DNA from: Faecalibacterium sp.
GTDB taxonomy: Bacteria > Bacillota > Clostridia > Oscillospirales > Ruminococcaceae
Length of the DNA: 64,000 nt
NCBI GenBank assembly: GCA_029264955.1
Contig: JARHYC010000020.1
Location: forward strand, 62,001-126,000
Direction of reading: 5' to 3'
This document shows, piece after piece, positions 34,465 to 44,032 of this stretch; positions within the stretch are counted from its first letter, which is position 1, and the number at the start of each line of letters is the position of its first letter. The notes below the pieces were generated by a model, which saw only the letters and a list, made by a program, of their open reading frames with translations, was not told the origin of the DNA and made no database searches. A program made the translations under genes and the position numbers.

Positions 34465-35862
34465 TTATTCCAACTCCGGTCGAGCGTGCAGCGGGTTCCA
34501 GCTGCCGTTGATGTAGCAGCGCAGATACAAAACAAACATCAGCATATTATGGCAAATCATACAAGCCCAGGCAGATATCAGGCCAAGCCCAAAAATGCGA
34601 GTGCAGATAAAGGTGCCCAGAATACGCACCAGCCACATACCGGCTACACCGTATAGGAACGGCTGTCGTGTTTTGCCAACGCCCAGCATCACACCCTGCA
34701 CGATGATATAAAAACCAAAGAACGGCTCCGATACGGCAACCATGCGAAGTACTGTCGTGCCTAGTACAATCACTTCTGGGCTGGAAGAGAACACCCCCAT
34801 CAGTATCGGCGCCAGCATAAACAGCGCTGCACCGGAAACCATCATCAGACCGATTTCCAACGGCAGCAAGATCCGTGCCAAGTGCTTCATGCGCTTGTTA
34901 TCATTGGCACCGTAGGCATTGCCTGCCAGCGTAGCGGCCGCAATCTCCATGCCGTGACCCGGAATGTAAAATGCAGATTCTACGGTATTCGCAATGGTAT
35001 GCGCCGCAGCAGCGACTTCACCCAGTGCATTGATCATCGTTGCAAAAGCTACAAAGCCCAAAGAGGTAGCAAAACGCTGCATCATATTAGGGATCGTAAC
35101 TGCCATACAGGGGCGCAGAATGGATTTATCCGGGCGCAGCGGTTGGTGCTTTGGCGAAACGGTAGGATGCTTATACAGCACCAGCGTAATGCAGATCCCG
35201 CCAACGGTAAAAGCAATCGCGCTGGCGGCTGCTGCACCGACAACGCCCCAGCCTGCACCGTAAATGGTCAGTGTCGTACCAAACAACTCCACCGTGCGGG
35301 TGGGGTAGATGAACAGAATATTCAAAATAATATTGATCAGGTTGACCAACAGACCGATCTTCATCGGCGTCTTGGTATCACCCGCTGCACGCAGAACCGT
35401 ACCGAAAACAATGCTGGCCGTGCGCGGTAGCATCGGCAGATACAGTACAAAGAAATATCGGGATGTTAACTCCTGAATTGCCTCCGGCACCTGCATCCAA
35501 ATTGGAATTTGTCCGCTTAGCCCCAGCGTCAGTACCGTTGTCAGAATACCGGTAAACAAAACCATTGTTACCGCCTGCCCGGATGCGCGGCGCGCACGGT
35601 CATTTTCTCCCGCGCCTTGCGCACGGGAAATATACGCCAAAAAGCCGATGCCAACCGCCGACAGCGTATCTGTAACCAGCCAGTTTACTGTACCGGTCGC
35701 ACCAACTGCAGCAGTTGCATAAGTACCCAATGTACCGACCATCGCCGTATCAATGTACTGCACTGCTGTCTGCATCATTTGCTCCAACATGGTCGGCCAT
35801 GCCAATGCCACAATGACACACAGCATCTCCCAGTTGGGACCCGACAAGAGTTTCTTTTTCAT
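34465..35862 (-). CDS. MATE-family efflux transporter
   Basis: A 465-residue, roughly twelve-helix pump of the MATE/NorM-DinF type. Recognisable parts are IVALAWPTMLEQMMQTAVQYIDTAMVGTLG at the start, the repeat-like GAAAASAIAFTVGGI and GHGMEIAAATLAGNAYGA of the second half. The family exports cationic drugs by sodium or proton exchange. ATG 35862 has GGGGG six bases upstream; an upstream in-frame ATG is ignored. A minus-strand TATAAT at 35923-35928 could be its -10, with TTGACT at the long spacing of 19 bases. Confidence 0.9.
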   Translation of the reverse strand: MKKKLLSGPNWEMLCVIVALAWPTMLEQMMQTAVQYIDTAMVGTLGTYATAAVGATGTVNWLVTDTLSAVGIGFLAYISRAQGAGENDRARRASGQAVTMVLFTGILTTVLTLGLSGQIPIWMQVPEAIQELTSRYFFVLYLPMLPRTASIVFGTVLRAAGDTKTPMKIGLLVNLINIILNILFIYPTRTVELFGTTLTIYGAGWGVVGAAAASAIAFTVGGICITLVLYKHPTVSPKHQPLRPDKSILRPCMAVTIPNMMQRFATSLGFVAFATMINALGEVAAAAHTIANTVESAFYIPGHGMEIAAATLAGNAYGANDNKRMKHLARILLPLEIGLMMVSGAALFMLAPILMGVFSSSPEVIVLGTTVLRMVAVSEPFFGFYIIVQGVMLGVGKTRQPFLYGVAGMWLVRILGTFICTRIFGLGLISAWACMICHNMLMFVLYLRCYINGSWNPLHARPELE

Positions 35863-35990
35863 AAGATTCCCCCTTCTATTTTCTGTTCTATTCTGCATTA
35901 TGCCGCAATTCTATTGCTTTCTATTATAAATGACATCCCAGGGGAAAAGTCAACCCCACTGGAAAAATCTACGTTGTATACTGGCAGATG

Positions 35991-35999
35991 TGGTATACT
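35991..35999 (+). promoter_or_regulatory. sbcD: Extended -10 promoter of sbcD-sbcC
   Basis: TGG followed by TATACT, 36 bases upstream of ATG 36035. TTGTAT at 35974-35979 is too close to be a standard -35. Confidence 0.6.
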
Positions 36000-36034
36000 G
36001 TTGGTGTATCAAAACTGTATCCAAGGAGGGTGCC

Positions 36035-37174
36035 ATGAAACTGTTTCATCTATCTGACCTCCATCTGGGCAAGCGTGTAAACGGCTTTTCCATGCTGGAG
36101 GATCAAGACCATATCCTGCGCCAGATTCTGGCGCTGACCGATACCGAACAGCCGGACGGTATTTTGATTGCCGGCGATGTATACGACAAATCTGTCCCCG
36201 GCACCGAGGCCGTGCGCCTGTTCGACGACTTTTTGTGTGCGCTGGCAACCCGCAAAATCCCTGTTTTTATCATCAGTGGCAACCACGATTCGCCGGAGCG
36301 GTTGGCTTTTGGCAATCGACTGATGGATGCCAGCGGCATCCATCTCAGCCCGGTTTATAACGGAGCAGTAACTCCTATCGCTTTGCAAGATGATTTCGGC
36401 CCTGTCCATTTTTATCTGCTGCCTTTTGTAAAACCGATTCATGTACGTCGCTTCTTTCCGGATGAAACCATCGAAACTTACACCGATGCGTTGGCTTGCG
36501 CGGTCAATGCCTTACACATCGATCACACCGAGCGAAATGTCCTGCTGACCCACCAGTTCGTCACCGGAGCTGCCCGGTCGGATTCCGAAGAAATCACCGT
36601 AGGCGGTACGGATAATGTGGACCTCTCCATCTTTGACGACTTCGATTATGTGGCGCTGGGGCATATTCACGGTCCGCAGACACTGGCTGAAAATCGTGTG
36701 CGCTACTGTGGTACTCCGCTGAAATATTCTTTTTCCGAGATCAGCCATAAAAAGTCAGTTACAGTGGTGGAACTTGCCGAAAAGGGCAGTGTTTCCATGC
36801 GCACACTACCGCTGACCCCGCTGCACGATTTGCGGGAAATCAAAGGCACCTATGCGGACGTAACCTTGAAATCTAACTGGGAAAACACCAACACGGACGA
36901 CTATCTGCACATCACCCTAACGGATGAGCAAGATGTGCCGGATGCTCTCGCAAAACTACGCGTGATTTATCCCAATTTGATGAAGCTGGATTATGACAAT
37001 CAACGCACCCGTGCCCAGACGCAGCTGGAAGCCATCGAAGAAGTACAGCACATCGATCCGCTGGAATTGTTCGACCAATTTTACACCCAGCAAAACAACC
37101 AGCCCCTTTCTGCTGAGCAGCGCGCCTTCGTGCGCGGTTTGATTGAAACCGTTTGGGAAAAGGAGGAGCTATGA
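36035..37174 (+). CDS. sbcD: Exonuclease SbcD (Mre11-like nuclease subunit)
   Basis: The 379-residue nuclease of the SbcCD complex removes hairpins and blocked DNA ends. It has all five phosphoesterase motifs: HLSDLHLGKR, LIAGDVYDKS, FIISGNHDSPERL, NVLLTHQFV and VALGHIHGPQ. The capping domain follows, and the final segment beyond residue 310 is the SbcC-binding tail. AAGGAGGG precedes ATG 36035. The stop overlaps the sbcC start as ATGA, so the subunits are made together. Confidence 0.95.
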   Translation: MKLFHLSDLHLGKRVNGFSMLEDQDHILRQILALTDTEQPDGILIAGDVYDKSVPGTEAVRLFDDFLCALATRKIPVFIISGNHDSPERLAFGNRLMDASGIHLSPVYNGAVTPIALQDDFGPVHFYLLPFVKPIHVRRFFPDETIETYTDALACAVNALHIDHTERNVLLTHQFVTGAARSDSEEITVGGTDNVDLSIFDDFDYVALGHIHGPQTLAENRVRYCGTPLKYSFSEISHKKSVTVVELAEKGSVSMRTLPLTPLHDLREIKGTYADVTLKSNWENTNTDDYLHITLTDEQDVPDALAKLRVIYPNLMKLDYDNQRTRAQTQLEAIEEVQHIDPLELFDQFYTQQNNQPLSAEQRAFVRGLIETVWEKEEL

Positions 37175-40100
37175 GACCTTTAACGCTGCGCATTTCCGCC
37201 TTTGGCCCCTATGCCAGTTTAACAGAAGTGGATATGACACGCTTAGGCACAGGCGGACTGTATCTGATTACAGGCGATACCGGCGCCGGAAAAACCACCT
37301 TGTTTGATGCCATTACATTTGCCCTATATGGCGAAGCCAGCGGCGAAAACCGCAGAGCCAGCATGATGCGTTCCAAATATGCTGAGCCCGCTGCGCCTAC
37401 CTTTGTGGAGCTGCGTTTTTCCTGCCGAAACAAAGAATATACCGTATGGCGCTGCCCGGAATATGAGCGCCCCTCCAAGCGCGGCAGCGGTTTGACCAAA
37501 CAGACTGCACAGGCAGAACTAACCATGCCGGACGGCAGCATTGTTACTGGGCTGGTCCCTGTGACCGAGCGAATCAACAGCATTTTGGGCGTAAATCGGA
37601 ACCAGTTTTCCCGCATTGCCATGATTGCCCAAGGCGATTTTATGAAACTGCTTTTCGCTGACACCAAGGAGCGGCAGGGAATTTTCCGAGAATTATTCAA
37701 AACACATAAATTCGAAATGCTGCAGGACAGCATCGGCAAGGCGGCACAAAATTTGCGCAGTGACTGCATCAATGCTCGCAAAAGCGTAGAACTGTATATT
37801 AACAGCCTGACCTGCCCCGAAGCAGATGTCCTGGCCCCGAAGCTGGAAAAAGCAAAACAAAAACAGCTTCCTTTTGCTGACACGCTTGCTCTGGCAGAGC
37901 AACTGCTGCAACAAGACGAAGACCGTAAAAAACAGTTGGACGAACAGCTGACACGGCTGAATGACACCTTGGAGCAAGCCAGTAATCAGCTGGGCGAAGC
38001 CAAGCGCATCGAACAAACCAAGACAGAACTAGCTGAAGCGAAAGCACACCGCAGCAATCTGGTTCCCCAGCTGGAGGAATTGAATTCTCAGTGGGATAAA
38101 TTGAACAGTGCGGATGCACAGGAAGCACAAAAAAAACTGAACCAGAAAATCCTTATGCTGGAAAACGCCATGCCCCAGTATGGCGAACTGGCAAAACAGC
38201 AGGAGTTGGTTGCAGAAACAAACCGGCAAATCGTGTTTGAAAATGCTGCACAAACCGAACGGCAGAAAGCCGTGGATTCTGCTGCACACCAGCTGACCGA
38301 CGCACAGCAAGCCTTAGACACCTTGCAAGACGTGGATGTACAAATGACGCAGCTGCATCATAAACAAGACGAACTGAATCAGCAAATCGGCGCACTGAAC
38401 AACCTGAACACTGCGCTGGCTGATTACCAACACGCACAAAACACCGTACGCGAAGCAGCCAAAGCACACGCTGCAGCAGAATCCGCATACAACAGTGCCA
38501 AAGAGAAACAACAGCCTTTGCGAGATGCCATCGAAGCAGAAAAAGCCGAAGTGTCGAAACTTTCCGAAGCCCCTGCTGAATTGGAGCGCATCAAAGCCGA
38601 CGGGATGCGCCAGACCGAGCGACGGGATGCCTTGCAAAAAATGCATCAGGATTTGGCAGACTGCGCTGCACTGCGTCAAAAACTGGAGCAGGCACAACGT
38701 GCCTATCGAGATGCCAGTGCCAAAGCGGAAGCATTGGACGCCGATTATAAAGCCAAGCAAAAGGCATTTTTGGATGAACAGGCAGGTGTTCTGGCACAGA
38801 CTTTGCAACCAGATCTGCCTTGCCCCGTGTGCGGTTCCGTTCATCACCCCAACCCCGCCACTATGACTGCCCACGCACCCAGCCGGGAGCAGGTCGACGC
38901 TGCACGCGGTCTGGCAGAACAGGCCAACAATGCCGCTTTACATGCCAGCACCGAAGCAAGCAGTCAGAAAGGCACTGTAGAAAGCCGTGAAAAGGTTCTG
39001 TATGAACAAATTGCTGCATTTCTGGGGAAGGCGGTATCTATTTCGCAGGCACCCCAGCACATCGAAGCCGCTATTTGCGAGGCCGAAGCAACCCTGTACA
39101 ACCTGCGGGAAACATACCGCGAATGCGCACAAGATGTGCAGGAAAAAGAAAAGCACGAAGCCGAGCAAACACGGCTGGAGCAGACGCTGCAAGCGCTGGA
39201 AGAGCATCTGGAAACCTTACAGAAAGCTGTCACGGATACTCTCAGCCAGCGTTCCGCAGCCGACAGCGCCGTAAATCATCAAGAAACCCAGCTCAAGCAG
39301 CAAGCAGCTGCCTTGCTTGGTGATGTGGATTTGGCATCGATCCCCGCACACCTGTCGGAGCGATCGGAAACGTACCACACACAAAATGACACCCTGCAAA
39401 ATGAGATTCGTGCACAGCAAAATCTTGTAACGAAGCGTGATACTCTACGGAAACAAATCCCCGCACTGGAAAACGCGAAATCTGATGCCGAATCCGCACT
39501 GGAAAACGGTCGTGCGCACATTGTCACCTTGACCACACAGTGTGCAGCACAAAAGGCAACTATGGAAAGTCTGGTCCATGCCTTGCCGCTGGCAGACCCC
39601 AGCGAAGCAAAAAATCAGCTGACCGAATACCAAAACCAGCGTACGGAACAAGAAGAACATAAATGTAGCCTGCAGCAAAAACGCGAAAATCTAGGTAAAG
39701 CACTTTCTTCGCTGGATGGCAGCATCCAGCAAATGACCAAAACAGTAGAACAAGCCCCCACCGTAGATATTGACGCTTTGGAAACCGAAATTGACACCCA
39801 AAAACAAAATCGTATCCGTTTGGACGCGCAAAAGCAGGATGTCTACGCACGTTATCAATCGAACTTTGCAGCGCGTGACCAGATGACCCGCCATGCCAAA
39901 GCATTAGACGAACTGGAAACCCGCTATCGCTGGGTCAATGCACTGGACGAAACCGCCGCAGGCAAAATCAGTGGCAAGGGTAAGGTCATGCTGGAAACTT
40001 ACATACAGATGACCTATTTTGACCGCATCATCCGTCATGCCAATCGCCGACTGATGACGATGAGCAGCGGTCAGTACGAACTAATCCGCCGCAAACAGGC

Positions 40101-40473
40101 AGAAAATAATCGCAGCCAATCCGGTTTGGAGTTGGATGTCATCGACCATTACAACGGCACCCAGCGCAGTGTAAAAACCCTCAGCGGCGGCGAAAGTTTC
40201 CAGGCTTCCTTGTCGCTTGCACTGGGCCTTTCGGACGAAATCCAGTATTCTGCCGGCGGCATCAAACTGGATAGTATGTTTGTGGACGAAGGTTTTGGTT
40301 CGCTGGATGAAGAATCGTTGCAGCAGGCAGTTGCTGCGCTGTCCAGCCTGACCGAAGGCGACCGTTTGGTGGGTATTATCTCCCATGTGGCAGAGCTGAA
40401 AGAAAAAATCGACCGGCAAATTCTGGTCAAAAAGGATAAATCCGGTGGCAGCCGCATCGAAATCCGAGCCTGA
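37171..40473 (+). CDS. sbcC: Exonuclease SbcC (Rad50-like ATPase)
   Basis: The 1100-residue SMC-like ATPase has Walker A GDTGAGKTTLFDAI near residue 35 and the Q-loop region IAQGDFMKLLFA. A very long Gln/Ala/Glu-rich coiled coil on both arms surrounds the zinc hook CPVCGSVHHP (Cys551 and Cys554). At the end are TLSGGESFQASLSLALGLSD (ABC signature) and FVDEGFGSLDEESL (Walker B and D-loop). It tethers DNA ends and drives SbcD. The overlap with sbcD is four bases. Length matches the family. Confidence 0.95.
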   Translation: MRPLTLRISAFGPYASLTEVDMTRLGTGGLYLITGDTGAGKTTLFDAITFALYGEASGENRRASMMRSKYAEPAAPTFVELRFSCRNKEYTVWRCPEYERPSKRGSGLTKQTAQAELTMPDGSIVTGLVPVTERINSILGVNRNQFSRIAMIAQGDFMKLLFADTKERQGIFRELFKTHKFEMLQDSIGKAAQNLRSDCINARKSVELYINSLTCPEADVLAPKLEKAKQKQLPFADTLALAEQLLQQDEDRKKQLDEQLTRLNDTLEQASNQLGEAKRIEQTKTELAEAKAHRSNLVPQLEELNSQWDKLNSADAQEAQKKLNQKILMLENAMPQYGELAKQQELVAETNRQIVFENAAQTERQKAVDSAAHQLTDAQQALDTLQDVDVQMTQLHHKQDELNQQIGALNNLNTALADYQHAQNTVREAAKAHAAAESAYNSAKEKQQPLRDAIEAEKAEVSKLSEAPAELERIKADGMRQTERRDALQKMHQDLADCAALRQKLEQAQRAYRDASAKAEALDADYKAKQKAFLDEQAGVLAQTLQPDLPCPVCGSVHHPNPATMTAHAPSREQVDAARGLAEQANNAALHASTEASSQKGTVESREKVLYEQIAAFLGKAVSISQAPQHIEAAICEAEATLYNLRETYRECAQDVQEKEKHEAEQTRLEQTLQALEEHLETLQKAVTDTLSQRSAADSAVNHQETQLKQQAAALLGDVDLASIPAHLSERSETYHTQNDTLQNEIRAQQNLVTKRDTLRKQIPALENAKSDAESALENGRAHIVTLTTQCAAQKATMESLVHALPLADPSEAKNQLTEYQNQRTEQEEHKCSLQQKRENLGKALSSLDGSIQQMTKTVEQAPTVDIDALETEIDTQKQNRIRLDAQKQDVYARYQSNFAARDQMTRHAKALDELETRYRWVNALDETAAGKISGKGKVMLETYIQMTYFDRIIRHANRRLMTMSSGQYELIRRKQAENNRSQSGLELDVIDHYNGTQRSVKTLSGGESFQASLSLALGLSDEIQYSAGGIKLDSMFVDEGFGSLDEESLQQAVAALSSLTEGDRLVGIISHVAELKEKIDRQILVKKDKSGGSRIEIRA

Positions 40474-40506
40474 CCCAGTACAAATCATTGAAAAGGACGT
40501 GTTTTT

Positions 40507-41307
40507 ATGGAAGATTCTATCCGTGTTGTAATTTCTCCCGACCGCTGCGTCGGCTGCGGTCTTTGTATTCAGGACTGTGCCTCGCACGCACTGAAAATGA
40601 CGGAAACCGGCGTTGTCTGCACGCGCCCCTGTCTGGAATGCGGTCACTGCGTTGCCATCTGTCCCTCCCACGCGGTATCCATGCCGGAACTGGATATGGC
40701 AGATGTGACAGAATACGACCCCGACTCGTTTTCTGTTGACCCGGACCACCTGCTGAACTTAATGAAATTCCGTCGCAGCGTGCGCTCCTTCACCAGTCAG
40801 CCCGTGCCAGACGAGGTTTTGCTGCAGATTTTACAGGCAGGACGTCACGCTCCTACTGCAAAAAATGTACAGGGACTGCACTTTGTTGCGCTGCAAAAAG
40901 AGCTGCCCGCTTTTCGGCAGGCATTTTGGGACGCAATGCCGGATGTGATTGCATCCTGCGGTGCAGATGATCCCGCTGCACGGCTGTGCGCACGCTTTTA
41001 CGAAAAACACCAGAAAACCGGGTATGACCCCTTCTTTATGAACGCTCCCGCCGTCTTGCTGGTCTGCGGCGGCAGCTTTTGGGATGCGGGTCTTGCTGCC
41101 GGAAATATGGAGTTGATGGCTTCTGCCAACGGTCTGGGTCTCTTGCATGACGGCTTTTTGCAGCAGGCGCTGCTGCGTGCACCCCAGCTGCTGGAGCCGT
41201 TTGGGCTGGCAGGTATTCCTGTCACAGCTTGTATGCTCACTGGCTATGCAGAACGCACTTACGCCCGCACTGCACCCCGCAAGACGACCGATTTACAGGT
41301 GCGCTAA
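40507..41307 (+). CDS. Ferredoxin domain-nitroreductase fusion protein
   Basis: The 266-residue protein has two 4Fe-4S motifs in the first 65 residues (CVGCGLCIQDC and CLECGHCVAIC) and then an FMN nitroreductase domain: FRRSVRSFTSQPVPDEVLLQILQAGRHAPTAKN, later GLAAGNMELMASANGLG. Such proteins reduce nitro or related compounds with electrons from ferredoxin clusters in anaerobes; the physiological substrate is unknown. It follows sbcC after 33 bases with a ribosome site (AAAAGGA) and no terminator, so it is probably on the same transcript, though functionally unrelated. Confidence 0.9.
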   Translation: MEDSIRVVISPDRCVGCGLCIQDCASHALKMTETGVVCTRPCLECGHCVAICPSHAVSMPELDMADVTEYDPDSFSVDPDHLLNLMKFRRSVRSFTSQPVPDEVLLQILQAGRHAPTAKNVQGLHFVALQKELPAFRQAFWDAMPDVIASCGADDPAARLCARFYEKHQKTGYDPFFMNAPAVLLVCGGSFWDAGLAAGNMELMASANGLGLLHDGFLQQALLRAPQLLEPFGLAGIPVTACMLTGYAERTYARTAPRKTTDLQVR

Positions 41308-41323
41308 AAACGATATTTGCAAC

Positions 41324-41359
41324 AAAAAAGCTCGTATCCACACTGGATACGAGCTTTTT
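41324..41359. terminator. Bidirectional terminator between the nitroreductase and GLUG genes
   Basis: AAAAAGCTCGTATCCA pairs with TGGATACGAGCTTTTT around CAC. Confidence 0.92.
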
Positions 41360-41371
41360 GTTCGCTCTACT

Positions 41372-44032
41372 TTACTGCTTCTGAGGGTTCTGCTTCTTCT
41401 TTTTCCGCTTTCTTCTGGAATGGCCCAAAATCAGCACCAGCAAAAGCAGCGCGCCAACGCAAGCTGCGCCGGACACAATCCAAGCTGTCTGCCCGGGCTG
41501 TGTTACCAGACAGAACCCGTCATCCTCTGCATTCACAGAGAATACCAGATACTGACCGTTTTTCTGCACGTCTGCCACACGCCATTCTCCCTCTGTGCTG
41601 CGCAGCTGAATCTGCATACGGTTGATGTCTGCGTTCTCCGGGCAAGCCACACGCAGTCGGGTCAGCTTTTCGTCCTCAAAATGAGGAATCTGCCAGCTTT
41701 CCAACAGCGTTTCGCCTTCTGGCAGTGTGGGCTGATCGTCCAGCGTTTCCAGCGGGAGCTGGTCGTGATGACAGAATTCGCCTTCTGCCAGCAGCACCGC
41801 TGCACCATTGTCCCGTTCCTGCTTACTGCGCAAGGTAGTGCGATAGGTGTCATACCTTGCCCGGTAGGTGTGGTCAAAATAAACATGGGTTTGGTCCGCA
41901 TCTTCCAAGCCGTCCCAGCTTCCGATTTGTCCATCTTCCTCTGTGACAGCCGGTATCGCGTCTTCTTCCAGCGGTTCACCCAGCGAAACTTGTACCTGAA
42001 TTTTTGTTCCATCCGCCTGCCGGAAAGTCAGAGTAGAAGTGCTGAACACCTCAGGCAGATTCTCCAGCTGTAAGAAAGCATCCCGCTCCATCGGCTGTGC
42101 AATATCCGCATAGCTGATGCCATCAATTCCGCCGAAATCCTGATCCGTTACCAGATACCAGTTCTTGGCAATCGGGTCAGTTTCTTCTTCATGTCCCGTC
42201 AATCGCTCACCCAGTACAGCACCCAGCTTTTCGGTACCGTCCTGAATGGCAACGACGCTGCGGCAGTCAGTTGCAATCACTGCGCCACCTGCAATACCGC
42301 CCACGCTGCTGTTACCAGACAGCTCACACTTTGCATTGCATCCACGAATATAACCGGCACTGTTGCCTGCAATACCGCCAACCTGACGGGCAGTTTCTGC
42401 ATCCAGATAGCCTGTATTAGTGCAGTCTTTTACCAGTCCACACGCCAGCCAACCCACGATACCGCCAACTTGACGTTTTTTTGCAGAGATGACTGCATGG
42501 TTTTCGCAGTCACGCACTACTGCACGCAGTTCGCCCTTAAAATGCAGCGAGCGATTGCCGCTGACCCGCAAATCATCTTCCGGGTCCAAATCGTTTTCCC
42601 AAGCAACTGCACCAGCAATGCCACCTATGTTCAAATCGCCGTCTACAGCACCTGCGTTGGTGCACTGCGCCACTTTACCTGTCAAATCATCCGGGGTATC
42701 CTTGTCGGAAACGTCCGTCATACTGCCGCCCAGATTGGCGGAGGCGTTATCCAGCGTTTTACTGATGGCTTCCATCTGTTTTGCCATTGCCTGCACATCG
42801 CCCGCCAGCGTGGTTGCGGTATTGTGTGCCGATTCCACCATGCCGTCCATGGTGCCATTCATAGCGCTTACGCTGCTGCTCAGCGTATTTTTTGCTGCAA
42901 GGATTCCATCCTCATCCGGCAGATGCGGGTTATCTTTATCCGGCACCAACTGGTCAATGGCGTCCACTGCGGTTCCCGCATAGCCCTGCATGGCGTTTAC
43001 CTGATCCTGCATGGCACTGGTGCTGTTTTTTACGTTTGCGGCTGCCTGATCGGCCAGAGAAGCCGTCTGTTTCATTTGCTGCTGCAGAATTTGCAGTGTA
43101 TCTTTTCCGTATTCAATGTGGGGGATTGGTTCGATCTGCCCCACAATGCCGCCCACTTCCTTACGACCATTGACTACGCCAAAATTGACACAATCCATAA
43201 TCAGTCCGGTCTGGCTGCCGGCGATACCGCCTACATTGTAACCCATGTGCTGGTAACCGACCGTACCATGGTTTTCACAGCCGCGCACTACACCGCTGCT
43301 GGTTCCGGCAATCCCCCCAATATCTGTTGTGGTTCGTGCGGATTCGGTACCCGTCAGGGTATTCAGCGAAACATCGGCCAAATCTACTCTGTTTTGATCT
43401 GCCGTTACATTCACCTGTGCTTCGTTGCGGCAATCTCGTACTGTACCGGCATTTTCACCTACAGCGCCACCCACAAAATGTTCCCCATCTACGCTGCCTT
43501 CGACCTGGCAGCGTTCAATCAGGCCGCTGACTGTATTGATACCGGCAATCCCGCCGATCTGACGTCCACCGGATACCTGACCTGAAAAGGTACAATTTCG
43601 AATCGTACCGCTGTTGGAACCTGCGACACCGCCTACTGTAGAGCGGCTGCCTTCCGGCGACACTGTACCACGCACCGACAAATCCTGCACCAGCGCCGTT
43701 TTTGTCAGGTAGCGGAACAAGCCCTGCACTGAGCCTTCCTCTTGCAAAGAAAGGCCACTGATCGTATGACCGTTGCCACGGAACTCGCCGCAGAAAATCG
43801 GAATTCCCGCAAAGTTCACATCGGAAAGGTCCAAATCGGTTTCCAACTCCACGATCAGATTTTTGCTATAGGAATCCAAACGACAGGCTTCCACAAACTG
43901 GAGGAACTCTGCCTTTTCTGCGATATGGATTTCCTGCGGTGTGGTTTCTGCCGCAAAAGCAGGGCAGATACCGCAGACCAAAATACACAAACTCAGGCAT
44001 ACTGCCAGGATCGCTTTATTTGTTTTCTTCAT
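41372..44032 (-). CDS. Secreted GLUG-repeat surface protein with C-terminal membrane anchor
   Basis: The 886-residue protein starts with a signal peptide (MKKTNKAILAVCLSL...CPAFAAE). A right-handed beta-solenoid-like region follows with repeated GLUG-type units such as VGGVAGSNSGTIRNC, IGGIAGINTVSGLIERC, VGGAVGENAGTVRDC and VGGIVGQIEP. A helical middle of about 120 residues (QQQMKQTASLADQAAANVKNS onward) could form a coiled coil, then more GLUG units, a beta-rich part and a C-terminal helix (WIVSGAACVGALLLLVLIL) with a basic tail HSRRKRKKKK. There is no sortase motif. GGAGG precedes ATG 44032, which lies 17 bases inside the end of the RND transporter gene, so the two are coupled. Function unknown. 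Confidence 0.82.
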   Translation of the reverse strand: MKKTNKAILAVCLSLCILVCGICPAFAAETTPQEIHIAEKAEFLQFVEACRLDSYSKNLIVELETDLDLSDVNFAGIPIFCGEFRGNGHTISGLSLQEEGSVQGLFRYLTKTALVQDLSVRGTVSPEGSRSTVGGVAGSNSGTIRNCTFSGQVSGGRQIGGIAGINTVSGLIERCQVEGSVDGEHFVGGAVGENAGTVRDCRNEAQVNVTADQNRVDLADVSLNTLTGTESARTTTDIGGIAGTSSGVVRGCENHGTVGYQHMGYNVGGIAGSQTGLIMDCVNFGVVNGRKEVGGIVGQIEPIPHIEYGKDTLQILQQQMKQTASLADQAAANVKNSTSAMQDQVNAMQGYAGTAVDAIDQLVPDKDNPHLPDEDGILAAKNTLSSSVSAMNGTMDGMVESAHNTATTLAGDVQAMAKQMEAISKTLDNASANLGGSMTDVSDKDTPDDLTGKVAQCTNAGAVDGDLNIGGIAGAVAWENDLDPEDDLRVSGNRSLHFKGELRAVVRDCENHAVISAKKRQVGGIVGWLACGLVKDCTNTGYLDAETARQVGGIAGNSAGYIRGCNAKCELSGNSSVGGIAGGAVIATDCRSVVAIQDGTEKLGAVLGERLTGHEEETDPIAKNWYLVTDQDFGGIDGISYADIAQPMERDAFLQLENLPEVFSTSTLTFRQADGTKIQVQVSLGEPLEEDAIPAVTEEDGQIGSWDGLEDADQTHVYFDHTYRARYDTYRTTLRSKQERDNGAAVLLAEGEFCHHDQLPLETLDDQPTLPEGETLLESWQIPHFEDEKLTRLRVACPENADINRMQIQLRSTEGEWRVADVQKNGQYLVFSVNAEDDGFCLVTQPGQTAWIVSGAACVGALLLLVLILGHSRRKRKKKKQNPQKQ

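Noticed and set aside
42191-43585. 464-codon open frame on the plus strand
   Set aside because: Antisense to the repeat-rich GLUG gene; no start signal, no recognisable domain.
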